DNA of 64,000 nucleotides from Atopsyche davidsoni (taxonomy: Eukaryota; Arthropoda; Insecta; Trichoptera; Hydrobiosidae), in the NCBI GenBank assembly GCA_022113835.1, contig JAILWY010000010.1:11600501-11664500 (forward strand), given 5' to 3'. This document shows positions 50,901 through 61,800 of this stretch, piece by piece (position 1 is the stretch's first letter; each line of letters opens with the position of its first letter). Below the pieces are notes generated by a model. That model saw nothing but the letters and a program-made list of their open reading frames with translations. It was not told where the DNA came from and searched no databases. The position numbers and the translations under genes are program-made.

Positions 50901-51933
50901 GCTTCCTCGAAAGCGCGGAGGCTTTCGGCTGTAACGAGGTACTGGGAGTCGTCCTGCCGCGGGGGCGGCGCCGCAGTGTGGGCCCCGGCGGGAAAGAGCT
51001 GGCGCACGGCGGAGTTGGGGCGCAGGCTGCCGTGGTGCGCGAGGAGGCGCGGGCCCAGGCGCAGCACCGGCGCCGGCAGCCCCGGGGGCGGCTCCGAGAA
51101 GCGCACGGCCCGTCCGTTGCGCCCTTCCTCGTCGCTCGCCGGGTTGCTGTACTCCTCCGGCTGCGACGGCTGCGTCTGGAACGCGATTCTCAAGTTGTGA
51201 CCCCTGCTGAGCACGTCGTTAAAAATATGGCAAAATAAAACACGAGCAACGCATATTGCACTTTACACGAGAGTTAGATGCAATTTCAGTTAAAGTAATT
51301 AACATTCACTTTGGCTGCGCTTTTAACGTTAGTGCTGGTGAGGAATTCCGCTTCCATAAAGCTTTCACTCTGACACTCTGATTAGATTTAAAGATTTTTA
51401 TTTGCACGCTTTTAAATACGAGTAACCTGTGGATGAAATATTGATTCCATATAACGCCCTTAATGCAAACGACATTCTGTCATACTTAATCAGTTTTCCT
51501 TTGCATGATTATCTTTGCTACTGCTTAGTTACTCTGGTACTTCAAGAAAAAGATAATAAGCTTTACACGTAAAAACTATATTATTTTTGCGTACAGTGAA
51601 TTTAAAAATTCTGTCTAAAATGTTATGCAATGAATTGATCATGCCAAGAAATTGACTCGCGCTATTTTTTATTTAATATTATATTTTGAGTTTGAGTTTT
51701 GTATATAAAACGCAGTAGCTGAGCTTTCGCAGAGAAAAATACTCACAAAAGAACATACCTTAAAATCAAGTTTGAAACTCCAATACATAAATTCTGTCTC
51801 ACCTGCTCGGGCTCTGGCCTTGGCGGTACCACTTCCCCTGCCTTCCACAAGCGGCCCCCCTTGAGGATGCCCCCCAGGCGCGTGGGAGAGCCCCCCAGCC
51901 CCGCCGTCTCACTCTGGCTGTCTGAATCCGATT
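44821..51933 (-). CDS. Unrecognised Pro/Ser/His-rich protein, nine exons, 5' incomplete
   Basis: Minus-strand exons: 51933-51803, 51175-50506, 49462-49334, 48679-48481, 47682-47500, 47389-47199, 47060-46855, 46532-46449 and 44970-44821. Every junction has GT-AG sites and matching phase; with the missing first base they give 647 residues and a stop. Order of features: an acidic start (ESDSDSQSE), LGGILKGGRLWK (20-31), an RVxF-like PP1-docking motif RAVRF (66-70), a conserved-looking basic/helical part with RRTVDRNTLRRSL and LTERIKMLTCNI, an acidic then Ser-rich stretch, EEARTERLRKRYS, RRPSVRGIKPRFGSTNEILQ, a Tyr/Pro/His-rich region, a His-Gln repeat, and an Ala/Pro-rich C-terminus ending SVYYAMNV. 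There is no membrane segment or known enzyme domain. It looks like a cytoplasmic scaffold or adaptor protein. I do not recognise the family. At least one upstream exon is missing. Confidence 0.85.
44971..46448 (-). other. Last intron of the large minus-strand gene
   Basis: About 1.5 kb, AT-rich, no nested feature seen. Confidence 0.7.
46449..46532 (-). CDS. Small exon (28 codons) of the large minus-strand gene
   Basis: The acceptor is GCATTACAG|ATAACT and the donor AGAAAAG|GTATGT; both ends are phase 0. It encodes ITCSAPVARLRSVPTRPLAR and HMICYSEK (571-598). Two frames are open over this length; the chosen one matches both neighbours. Confidence 0.75.
46855..47060 (-). CDS. His-Gln repeat exon of the large minus-strand gene
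   Basis: The acceptor is TTGTTTTAG|TTGAAC and the donor CCTATGCAG|GTACAC. It encodes EQNGSMGGYQ, a (HisGln)n run, then VSGEQPTLLKLSQSTPQMV and PFPQPGVPMQ (503-570). Two bases complete I502 from the previous exon. Confidence 0.85.
46948..47034 (-). repeat. Coding (CAN CAN) His-Gln repeat
   Basis: A hexanucleotide-like repeat (plus-strand GGTGCT/GATGCT) encodes alternating His and Gln for about 27 residues with one Gln-Gln break. Codons vary between CAC and CAT for His and between CAG and CAA for Gln. Confidence 0.9.
47199..47389 (-). CDS. Pro/Tyr/His-rich exon of the large minus-strand gene
   Basis: The acceptor is TATTTACAG|GTGTGC and the donor CCACCAA|GTAATC. It encodes CASERDMYGPGGMTYSRPHR and further Pro/Tyr/His-rich residues to HIGHPPP (439-501), with PPPI and Tyr-Ser motifs. 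It enters with one base of R438 and leaves with one base of I502. Confidence 0.85.
47500..47682 (-). CDS. Polar exon of the large minus-strand gene
   Basis: The acceptor is CTTATTTCAG|ATCTTCC and the donor AATGTTAG|GTAAAG. It encodes SSMEDFQQNIKMGNSTEQVS and then ENIYQNCNTYANV (378-437). The frame has no conflicting stop and phases match on both sides (2 in, 2 out). Confidence 0.85.
47683..48480 (-). other. Intron of the large minus-strand gene
   Basis: About 0.8 kb, AT-rich, no other feature seen. Confidence 0.7.
48481..48679 (-). CDS. Conserved-looking basic exon (RRPSVRGIKPRFG) of the minus-strand gene
   Basis: The acceptor is GTTTCTAG|GCTTTC and the donor CCCGGGAG|GTAAAT. It encodes FQRRPSVRGIKPRFGSTNEI, LQQMQASLLPPAPRPG and PYYSESNLAPAAPDRLL (312-376). 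An alternative acceptor (GCTTTCAG|CG) eight bases in would break the phase. Open frames in other registers on both strands are shadows. Confidence 0.85.
48680..49333 (-). other. Intron of the large minus-strand gene
   Basis: About 0.65 kb, no other feature seen. Confidence 0.7.
49334..49462 (-). CDS. Charged helical exon of the large minus-strand gene
   Basis: The acceptor is TTGTTACAG|GGGCCA and the donor GACTATG|GTAAGA. It encodes ASDGDELARFAEQEEARTER, LRKRYSQQASGNNSEEDDQD and DY (269-310): an amphipathic charged helix followed by an acidic stretch. Confidence 0.85.
49463..50505 (-). other. Intron of the large minus-strand gene
   Basis: About 1.0 kb, no other feature seen. Confidence 0.7.
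50506..51175 (-). CDS. Largest exon of the minus-strand gene (RVxF motif, acidic and Ser-rich)
   Basis: The acceptor is GCGTTCCAG|ACGCAG and the donor ACCCCAG|GTCAGT. It encodes residues 45-267: RAVRFSEPPPG near the start, then DSQYLVTAESLRAFEEAKRS, SYREDDTVRRTVDRNTLRRS, TSLTERIKMLTCNIEDDVD, an Asp/Glu-rich segment, and a Ser run (KSFSPSSSSSGSSSSARR). The plus-strand open frames over this GC-rich exon are shadows. Confidence 0.9.
51176..51802 (-). other. Intron of the large minus-strand gene
   Basis: About 0.6 kb, AT-rich, no other feature seen. Confidence 0.7.
51803..51933 (-). CDS. Most upstream recognised exon of the large minus-strand gene
   Basis: The acceptor is ATTTATCGCAG|AATCGG and the donor CCCGAGCAG|GTGAGA. 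It encodes SDSDSQSETAGLGGSPTRLG, GILKGGRLWKAGEV and VPPRPEPEQ. It begins with two bases of a codon whose first base lies in an upstream exon I could not find in this window. Confidence 0.85.
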
Positions 51934-54715
51934 CTGCGATAAATGAAAACTCATCAGCCTACTATCGACGCTTACAGAGACACCAGAACTTTCCCGTATG
52001 CGATTGCCGGTCTGAAGCATTTTTACTAAATATTCTAATATTTTTTGGCTTGGGTTGATTTGGTTTCTCGGGTGTTTAATCAATATTTGAGATACACTTT
52101 ATAAGTTTGCTTAAAATCAATTATAAAAAATATTAAAACGCTCTATAAATAAATTATACCGTGTTCAGCTGTCGCCACATATTAAATTACTCAGTTGAGC
52201 GAGCAAGACTTTGATATTGACGGAATTTGAGTAATCCTCTTCATTATTTAATTTGAAATAAATAATTAGATATTTTCGTACTCAGTCTACGAAGTGGACA
52301 AACAAAAAATAGTATTACAAAACAATTATAATAGGACCTCTATAACTAGTATATTATTGACTGCTAAATTTTAACTAAAATCTAACGAGTAGTAAATACA
52401 CTAATAATTAATTCATGTTCACCTCAACCTCTTAAGAGCTTAAGAGCAAGAGACACATATTCGATAATAAACGTTTCGACCCATTTAAAATAAACGCGCT
52501 TTCTATTTAAACAGATTTTATCCGAGTTAAAAAAATATCGTTATTAAAATATATATTTATAAAAAGTTAAAACATTTAATATGCGCTGTAACAAGTTCAT
52601 GCGTTATTTTAAATGGCAATATTGTAACAAAATAAAGACGCGTAGATATACATTTGTACGGGATATGTATTGAATAATATAAAAAAATTGAGAATGCATT
52701 CTAGATTGATTTTATTATTTCATCCAACTTTTATACTAATGTAAAATACAAAAATAAATTTAATAAAAATCCTTGTTCCACAGCTCTAAAGCTGACGAGA
52801 GGCACAATCATTCAAATTCAATAAATTCAAAATAATATAACTTTGCCAAAGCTTTGTATTACTGAATAAATTGATAAAATTATTTTTATTTGAAATTTAT
52901 GAAGAACTGAAATACTTAAAAGGTTTTCAAAAAGTTATTATAACGAATTGTAAATTAGTTAATAAGCACGCTACCAAATACTCAGTTTCGAGCGTACTTG
53001 ATGCTCCCGGCCGTGGAAGCAAACGCGCAGAAGTTTGTAAGAGAGCATCATGTACGTTACTCGGTCGTAGAGTTATATGTCATTGTATAAATTGTGCAGC
53101 AAAACATCATTGCAAGTTTGTTTCTAATGTAAACATGGCCGTGTAGCCCACTCGTATTCTCTTCCGTAGCTGTCGACCCCCTGGGAGAGGGGAGCGTCGT
53201 TCTATTCTATACGAGGTACGAATGTGGCTCTGTCAAAGGAATCACTCACATCCATAGAGGGTGTGAGCAAGTGGGCATTCTATAACTTCCAGAGAAATGT
53301 GTTAAGACTAAGTAGCTAATTTATCAACGACCCACCCCCTAGCACACCCCGCCAAGCAAAACATCTCCTTGCCGGAGTATGTTAAGTTTTAACTTTTGTT
53401 GGATTAAATAGATTCATTTAGAATTCTGATAATTCTTAGTCAAATAGTCGGCTTCGAAAATTGTTTTATGATATGTACTTATGGTTCGATTGATATTTAG
53501 CACACACAATAGTGTCACAATACAGATAATTACATGCATAAATAAGGTGTCTAAGACTTTTGTGAGTGGGTGGGTTTTTTTATAATTTTTAAAATTCCAT
53601 ACAAGTGTCTTAGACAAACGAACGATCGATTAAAACCTACAATTACCTATCGCGACCTAGTGACTTAATCTATTCGACCTCCATGCTCCAGTAAATATGC
53701 AAAAAATAATCATTATATACAATATCATATTTATTGAGTAATTTATGGCTTGCGAACATTCTCGATTCATTAAAAAGTGTAATATTTGATATGTTTTGTT
53801 AAATTTAAATAAAGTTGACAAAAAAATTTCAACTAGCAAACTTGTAAACAGCGAATGTAAATTAAATTATTTAATATTCAATAGATCTACATTTAGCATC
53901 ATTTAATATTACAAGTCTTACTGTGAGATTTTTTGGATTGGTGCAAGACATGAATACCACATCAGTTGTAGAACCTGTAGGTATTTGGTCCAACAGTTTA
54001 GAAATATAAAATTATCACCAATATTCCTTATATCATTTTTTTATCACGTATTATACGTATATCACGTAACTACTTCACTTGCTCTTTTGGTGTAGAAATA
54101 GTCACGAATGGACGATTAATCATTATATAAAAGTTACATTATATCATAATTACATTAAATTCAAATATAATACCAATAACACGACATCCATTCGCTAGCA
54201 AAAATCAGATAAGAGTATATACTGAATATTTCCTGATAATACAGACGGATATCCTAAAAGCCTCTTTTACAAATCCGATAAAAAAAAGCCAGAAAGCCTG
54301 GCAGACCCGCGCCCCGCGAGCGCCGTCGGGGCGCACATCATCACAAATGAGGAACTCGGGCGCTCACTTCTCCGCGGAGATTGACCACAATTTATACCTA
54401 TTCTATTCTTCGGCGTGGAATAGCCCGGCTGGACCGACGACGGCACGAATGCGCGGCTTCCACGGTGGCTCCGCTCAAACATGCACGCTTGCAGGGCACG
54501 CTTTGTGATTTTGTGAGTTCGCGTGTCCCAGATTTATATATACGTTTTATCTAAGATCAAAAGTATAATTTACCAGTTTAAATAAAATAGACGCAGGTTT
54601 TATGCGACTAGAGAAATGTCGAATTCAGAGCGAGTTCTTCTGACGCGAGCGGAGACGTTCAAAAGACTCCCCTCGCTCGGAACATAAAAATTTAGGTATA
54701 TCTCGATTATAAATA
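51934..54715. other. Non-coding stretch upstream of the recognised minus-strand exons
   Basis: No exon with a fitting phase-1 donor was recognised, although the missing 5' exons should lie at or beyond this region on the minus strand. Segment 53140-53390 is evenly GC-richer (CTGGGAGAGGGGAGCGTCG) and looks like a dispersed repeat fragment. Segment 54290-54510 is another GC-rich island. Confidence 0.4.
53140..53390. mobile_element. Possible dispersed-repeat fragment, unclassified
   Basis: A compact GC-richer block inside AT-rich sequence, with features common in insect retroelement remnants (CTTCCGTAGCTGTCGACCCC and CTGGGAGAGGGGAGCG). No coding domain was found. The class cannot be assigned from sequence alone. 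Confidence 0.25.
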
Positions 54716-54790
54716 CACCCATACCTCGCTTTACGGCTTAGATACGTTCCACGAAACTTGGCCGCAAAGCGAAAAGCCGTATAAGGAATC
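54716..54790. repeat. Tigger-like terminal sequence
   Basis: CACCCATACCTCGCTTTACG and the following GGCCGCAAAGCGAAAAGCCG resemble Tigger-class inverted terminal repeats, which typically carry a CATACCTCG-type start and a CGTTTT/GCAAAGCG core. It sits directly beyond the truncated transposase. I could not find the matching inverted copy on the far side, so the element is probably truncated there. Confidence 0.5.
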
Positions 54791-55801
54791 AATTATTCTA
54801 ATACAAATTCAATGGGATCGGTTCCAAATTTGTTAAATATGTAACACTTTTTATACATTCTGGCCATATTTTTTTCCAAACATGGTTCATTGTTAATTTT
54901 AATTCCTTCCATGATTCACTGATGCTGTCAACAGCATCCTTGATGTTATAGTTTTTCCAAAATGTTTTAATTGAAGCTTTACCATCGGTTTCCCTTATAA
55001 GTTGTTGGAAAGTTCGGCGTAGGTAATATGCCTTAAAAGTGGCTATTGCACCCTGATCCATTGGTTGGATCAGAGCTGTTGTATTTTTCGGAAGGTACTC
55101 AATCGTGACATCTTCAGATAGCTCGGATAAATTAGTAGGATGCCCTGGTGCATTATCCAAAATTAGCAAAGCCTTGTTGGTTAAGTTATTGTCTCGCAAA
55201 TACTTCTGTACAAAAGTGATTTTTGAACCAATCCTCAAAAGTAGCTTTAGTCATCCAAGCTTTCTTGTTGGATTTCCATATGACGGGTAATTAATTTTTA
55301 TTTAGTCCCTTAAGAGGCCTTGGATTTTCGGACAAATATATTAAAAGTGGTTTTAGCTTAAAATCACCCGCGGCATTTGCACCAAGTAGCAAAGTTAATC
55401 GTTCTTTAGACACCTTATAACCAGGCGCAGATTTTTCGGTTTTTGAAATGTACGTGTGATCAGGCATTCGCTTCCAATAAAGCCCTGTTTCGTCTACGTT
55501 AAACACTTGTTCAGGTTTATAACCACCTCTTTCAATAATTCCCTTTAAAATGTTGGGATATTCCTTTGATGCGGCCTCATCGGCGCTAGCTGCTTCACTT
55601 TTCATTTTCAAATTATGCAAATAAAAATCTATTTTTAAATTTTTTAAACCATCCTCGGCTTGCTTGGAATGTGACATCTTCAGCAGATTCATCGGTATCT
55701 CCATTCTTCAAATTTTCGAAAATACTTAAAGTTTTTTCCTGGATAGTCATTTGACTCATTGGCATTCTCCGTTTGTTATTGTCCTCAATCCATGTAATCA
55801 A
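54716..55801 (-). pseudogene. Degenerate Tigger/pogo-type DDE transposase
   Basis: Three minus-strand frame pieces follow the order of a Tigger transposase: 55801-55613 (CENPB-type region, SRGWFKKFKNRF), 55704-55291 (FNVDETGLYWKRMPDHTYIS, LTLLLGANAAGDFKLKPLLI) and 55238-54798 (LILDNAPGHP, ALIQPMDQGAIATFKAYYLR). The three catalytic aspartates are visible near 55494, 55157 and 55058, with 32 residues between the last two. A short third-frame piece (VIWKSNKKAWMTKATF) between 55290 and 55205 shows at least two further frameshifts. The N-terminal HTH part and the C-terminal tail are missing. The coding part stops next to a terminal-repeat-like block (54716-54790). It is a dead, deleted copy. The family function is cut-and-paste transposition. 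Confidence 0.88.
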
Positions 55802-58800
55802 TAGTTAAAATAAGTCAAATTTTAAGAAGCGTACAAAAGCTTATATATATATTTAGAATATTCTTGAGAACTTTTCTTGATTCTCGCACAGGCACAGTAC
55901 GATCCCTGCTTCTCAATAACGCACATAATCAGTCAATTTTCAAATTTTACTGCACAATACAAAGAGGAGATGTTCAAACCCAGATAATACTAATGGCCAT
56001 TCTAGTATAAAACTAAGTCGGGAGTGAAATACTATAGTAAGTAACATTTTTAGTTTTAACCACAACTATTTTAATATAGATGCATTATTACTGAAAAAAT
56101 TAATTCATTTCCTTCTATAAAACCGTCCACACCGTAAAGCTGATATTTTGTTTTGCAAGTAAATAATTTTATTTGAACCGGTTGTTCTAAATCGATAATA
56201 TGTTTCCGGTAGCCAGATAGCATACAAAATGAGAGCTCGGATACACAAACACCGCCGGCGAGGCGCGCTGTGCCGGCGGCGAGACTTGACAACCGCATCA
56301 CGCTCGGACGCTCTGAAATTCAGCAGCGAAGGCTGTGCTCACATTCTCTAATGTTATTGGAATTATCTAAGCCAAAATTTAACTAGCTCTGAATTTGCTT
56401 CTCATAGCTCGACACAAAGTCGTCGCGTCGCTTTTGTTGAACACACTATCTGGAAGACATTTCACCAAGTATAATATTTTACATTTAAGTAAGTATAATA
56501 ACCTACACATCAATACCTAGAGCGCGGAATGTGCGAGCTGATTGTGATAAGTCAAAAACATAAAATTTAGAATATACCTTTTGAGGCAAATTTATTTCAA
56601 AGCCGAAGAAAATGACCGCTCATAAGTTAATTGCAATTTCTGCCGTGGGCAAAAAGAGTTTAGGGAAAAGGCTGTGTTAAAGTTCATGAATTTTTTTCAT
56701 GACAGGGGAGCCACCTATTTGCTAGTAAACCGAATTAATTCCACGTGGAATTAACGCTCACGCTAAAGTTAGAAACTCTGAATTAAAGGGAGTCGGAGAT
56801 TTAAGGAAAAGTAGTATTATTAGGACGACAGTTCCCCGTCGTCCCCGAAAATGAATGAAATTCAACGCGTTTACTGCTCCATACATTCCAGCGTCTGCAA
56901 AGGAAAATTCTTCTGAATTGAGATGAAAATATCTCTCGCTTGCATCTCCTCCGGCCAATACGATTATGGATCTTTCTCTCTTTCCGCCCCGCATACTTGA
57001 GCTCTCCTGAAATATTCTAAGTGTCCAGGGCGCCCCGGGCACGCATACAACCTTTGATAATTTATTTCGGGGCGCGTTTTAGTTCATAAACATAAGTATT
57101 TTTTTAGATTCACAAACAATTTAATTCAATTTCAAAGGCGCAAATCAAAAACTTTGAAGCCGACTAACAAATCGTCGTTAATTTTGAAAAGCGGGTTCAA
57201 TAAGTGCCTAGTGAGGTGACATGCCAAGTGGGAGCGCGCGAGGGTCCGCCCGGCCCGTCGTCGTGCGATTGCTCACAATACTTCCGCAAACAATTAATTG
57301 TGTCTATTGAGAGAGACTCCTGCTAATTATTTTACGACTCGCTACAGTACAGCCGGCGTCGCGGAGCTGCCTACTCCCTTCAGTGGCACTATAAAGCTTT
57401 CGTATTCCGCGGCAGATACTGCGGTTCTCGTTCAAATGTTCCGTACGCCACAGTAAACTTTTATTGTTTATGAATTTTTTAAAATTAATTTTGTACTGCT
57501 ATTTTTAAAAATATTACTGTTCGTAAAATTATATCTACTGCGAGCAAATAATGTTAAATATAACTTGACCAGATTTCGGGAGTATAAATACAAATATACG
57601 ATTAGGTATCAGATTAAATAATTATACCAAAATAATTATTTATTGTATCTCTACACCGGTTGTGCGTCAAGTCGTTGGGGCACTGTATCTACACCCAATT
57701 AACGCCCTTGGCCGGTGTAAATCGACGATCAGCGGGCAAGTGACGCACGGCGGGGACACTAACCGCGTGGCGGCGCCGGGCCTCGCAGATTACGGGACTG
57801 TTCACCCCCGCCGGGCGTCGCGGCGCCACCCCCGCCACCCCTGCCACCCCCGCCACCCCTGCCACCCCTGCCACCCCCGCCACCCCCGCCACCGCTTTAC
57901 CGATATACTTCAACTCGGAGCGCTAACATCACTTAAGGACGGCAGTCTGACATTGCAACCTTCGGTACGTAGAGATAACTGAAAAAATTAGTTGCGTACG
58001 CATTTAAATATTGGTAACCGTAAAAAATACCATACTTTTTCAATATTAAATTTATGCGTATATGTATGCCTATTTTGTATTCAAATGTTCAAAAAATATT
58101 TACAGAGTGAGTGAACTGGCTTTTTTGTGGAATATTATAATAAATTAAACTTTAATTTAAATCCTAAACCTTCCGACACGCAGTACGAATAAGTCAATAA
58201 AACGTGAACATTCACAAAGTGCTCCTCGCCTTCGAGGGAGTGAAGGGCATACTTATCAAACTTATCGTTATTTCTAATAGGGAGAAGTAAAGCGCAAGAT
58301 AATATTCGCTCTTAAGTGTTCTTTCTGCATCATTCGACAGCCTGGAGGTGAATTGTCTTCAAAATACCGCGCGACGCCTAAAAACAACCTATGGATAATG
58401 ATTTACTACCAACCCTGCTCAACTCCAATCAAATCCATTTCACAGCCTGGCAAACTTTAGACTTTGAAGCTTAAATTGTTTTTTTTTAGGATTGTTCATA
58501 ATTTGTGAGTAATGTTCAGAAACTTTGCTATTTTATTATTCCCGAGAAAAACATTTTTGTCATAGAAAAATAAGACATCGCCGAATCTCTCGAAAGCAAT
58601 CCTTCATAAAATTTGTGACACTTTTTTGTGTTTAATATAAAAGTAACTTTTGTGCTATTATTTTATTCATATTATTCATATAAATAAAATATACCTCTTT
58701 ACTTATTTAGGTAAAAATTGTAAATATTATGCATACTTTTATCCAACGATATAAATAAATTCCAAATGGGTATGCATTTATCTTTGGCGTCCAACGAATG

Positions 58801-61800
58801 TGTCCATTCGCAACGAGTACTCTAGACGTCTTGAGTTTCTTGTCTAGACTGACTTATCTCTGAAAAATAAGTCTGAAGAATTAAATGTGGCCTCTAAAGT
58901 TCAATACATAGATAGATATAATCATTTCTTCTCTTGAAAAACTACATATTCATCCATTACACCATAAAGTTGCTTGTTCTATATTATTTTTACAAGTACA
59001 TACTTAATTGAATTCTGTAAAAATTATTAGAGTAGATGCAAATATACGTTCAACAATTAATTAGCACAGTTCTCACTTGCTGCGGCCCCTGGCCGATCTG
59101 TGGCCAAACTATACAATGGTGTCAATTCCCAAGGGGAGCCGAATTTGAAAGCGCCTTGGTGGGATGATATTATGCCCTACAAATGATATTAACTTTCTAA
59201 AATCCAAATATACTTGATTTTATAGGTACTTAATTTAATTTAAAGCTAAAATCTATTTTATTGCTACCATGAAATATAAAGTTACTAAGAGATCTGTGCA
59301 CACTTGTGGAGAATAAATCTGTTTACAAGAACAGATACAGAACATCTTCTTAATGCGGTGTACGGCAGTCAAGTCTGCGGCCTCAAAGCAAAAGCCAGTA
59401 GTGAGTAGGTGCATTACGTCAAGCCTTGCGATCCTCAGTGGAAATAAATTCAATTAACACTCAATACGCCTTGATCTTACAGATAGAACTTGATTTGATA
59501 TAAAAGAACATTTGAGCGCTTTGCAGTTTGTTTATGGAAAATAGAACATCCCTTGTGCCGTTGTTCCGGTTTGAACAATGATATTCAAATTTGATTGTGT
59601 GGTAACAACAGACCAGAGCTGCTGTCCTGTTTTCATAATATACTATGATTTACGAATTTCCATCTAATTTAAGGGCTAAATTACAGATACCGAGAGAGAG
59701 ACTGTCCTTATAATTTTGTGTTTATGTCGACAAAATACAATAAATCTTTTTCGTTCTGCGATTATTTACGTCAGAGCAGTAAAATATTGAATGAATAAAA
59801 TATTTATAAATATTCAAAATAAACTAGTATTATTTTTTTGAATACAAAATAGTTGTAATTCGGGGTGAGTAAAGTCTTCTTAATTATTAATATATTATAA
59901 ATATACGATTACATAATGTTTTCGAGTATATTAAGTGATATTTAAAGTTGCTAGAGCGGTAAAGATTCAAGTCATTCCGGTAAGCGAGACTAAATAATTT
60001 TCTACTGAGATGCCGAGGAACTCCGCACCTCCTTCCACGCGCGTCAGCTATTCACACATTCTGCTAGTCTAACCGCACACTGAAATGTATTTAATAAGTA
60101 TTCACACGAAATGCTCGTCACCCGACAAATCTGATATGTGATTGTGAAATGGAAAGCACGCAGGGCGCTCTGGATACAACATTATAATACCGGCTCACCG
60201 GAGCGATTTCCCTCAGCACACCGCTCACAATAGCAGTAGGCCGAGCTGACTAGATTTAATCATTTTATTAAGCCTTCATTGTCTCTAGTTTGTTTTGGTT
60301 ATTCATAACGTTATGTTTGCTTAAAATACATTGAACGCTTATTTATAATATATACATCACAATCGCAAGAAATTGACCGACAATGGGAGTTTATCAGATG
60401 CAATTTTGATATTCTTAAATATTCTCATAGAGGGACACTGCAATCGGAGAGATCTACCATAGAATTATGGAAACTCGCTTCCTGTCGACTCCATGTCGGT
60501 GTAATTGATCAGTTTGCGATCGGCTCCCGTAGGGGAAATTATATCAATTTCGAGTCGTCTCCCGAGAGTCGTGCTCCGGTCGGCTCGGCGAGCTTCTCGG
60601 CGGAAAACTCAGGCGAGCTCCTTTTCGCTCTCTCGTCGGCCGGAGTTCCGTCTTAGAGATAATAAACAAAAAATACTGTCAAAGTTCAGTCTTGCATGCA
60701 TTAATTTATCGCCGAAAGTTTATTCAGTTGACAAAAAGGAGACGAGCCTCCTGCCGCGGCCTGCTGTTTACTGATCGGCTGCGTTTTTTATTACTAAAAT
60801 AGCTCGTGGGTAATTTATCGATGTCCGAGCTATCGAATTTCGAAAACAATTTGTTTTGTTGTCGCTGTTCAATACTCATTCTTATTGTCATGAAATTAAT
60901 TTACTGATATATGATCTTTAATCTAGAAAATAGCCTTTTTATACGTAGGTACACTTGAATAAATCAATTATATTGCGTAACCCAAAATAAATAAAATGAT
61001 GTGTCAATGTATGTTTAAATACTTCTTGATTTTTAGAATAATCAAATTTAATTTCCTTTTCATGTACATATATATATACAGTTTTATTAAAATATTTGTT
61101 TAAAAACACTGCGATTCTACTGAATATTGAGTACATGTTAATTTTATATTACAAGTAAGCAACTCAAACGTCTACTCAATTTCCTACTTGGGTGAATTTT
61201 GTTATTTAAAATATCGAGTCAGGCGCAGCAAGTTCCTTCATGAACGTTGAACACAGTTTACAGCGGAGTCACCGACCGCAGTATTGAGCTGAGGTTAAAT
61301 CTAAGTAGTTTGTTACCAGGAAATAGTGTTACACCAATTAATTGATGCGTAAATTTACATTGATAATATTTAAATTGACCTAATAATATATTGTATTGCA
61401 GCGCAAACTTCTACATAACTTTACCTTAATCAAATACACTAGCGACACTCTTTAGTGCTGTTTTTCTAGTCGTATTGGCAAAACCATACGTTTGCATTAA
61501 AATGAACAAAGCAAGCTCTTGAAATTGATTACTAAACTGCGTATAATTTATGAAAATTCAAACATTAAAATTAAAGCCTTAAAGACCTGAGTAGCCATTG
61601 GGATATTTTAGTAAAAAAAAAAATGACACAATGTGTACTCAAACAGACGAATAATTGCCAGTAGTGATTTGTTAGAGAACTAAACCTGATTCGGGATTCA
61701 AAACTGGCGTAATGGAAACACCAACCTTCGAAGAAGTATTCAAAATAAAAATAAAAATAAATTATTACTCCGCAGTATATATATTTATACACACATATAT

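Noticed and set aside
50494..51238. Long plus-strand frames up to 187 residues
   Set aside because: Shadows of the largest minus-strand exon; GC-rich third positions keep the antisense frames open.
56758..57042. Minus-strand 94-residue frame considered as an upstream exon of the large gene
   Set aside because: No phase-1 donor and no protein-like pattern linking it to the next exon at 51933.
57662..57982. Plus-strand frame with His-Pro-Arg repeats
   Set aside because: Made mostly of the 9-bp minisatellite and its GC-rich flank; no splice or domain support.
60505..60774. Plus-strand 89-residue Ser/Arg-rich frame in a GC island
   Set aside because: No splice partners, and composition is typical of an open frame in a GC-rich island; it may be regulatory DNA.
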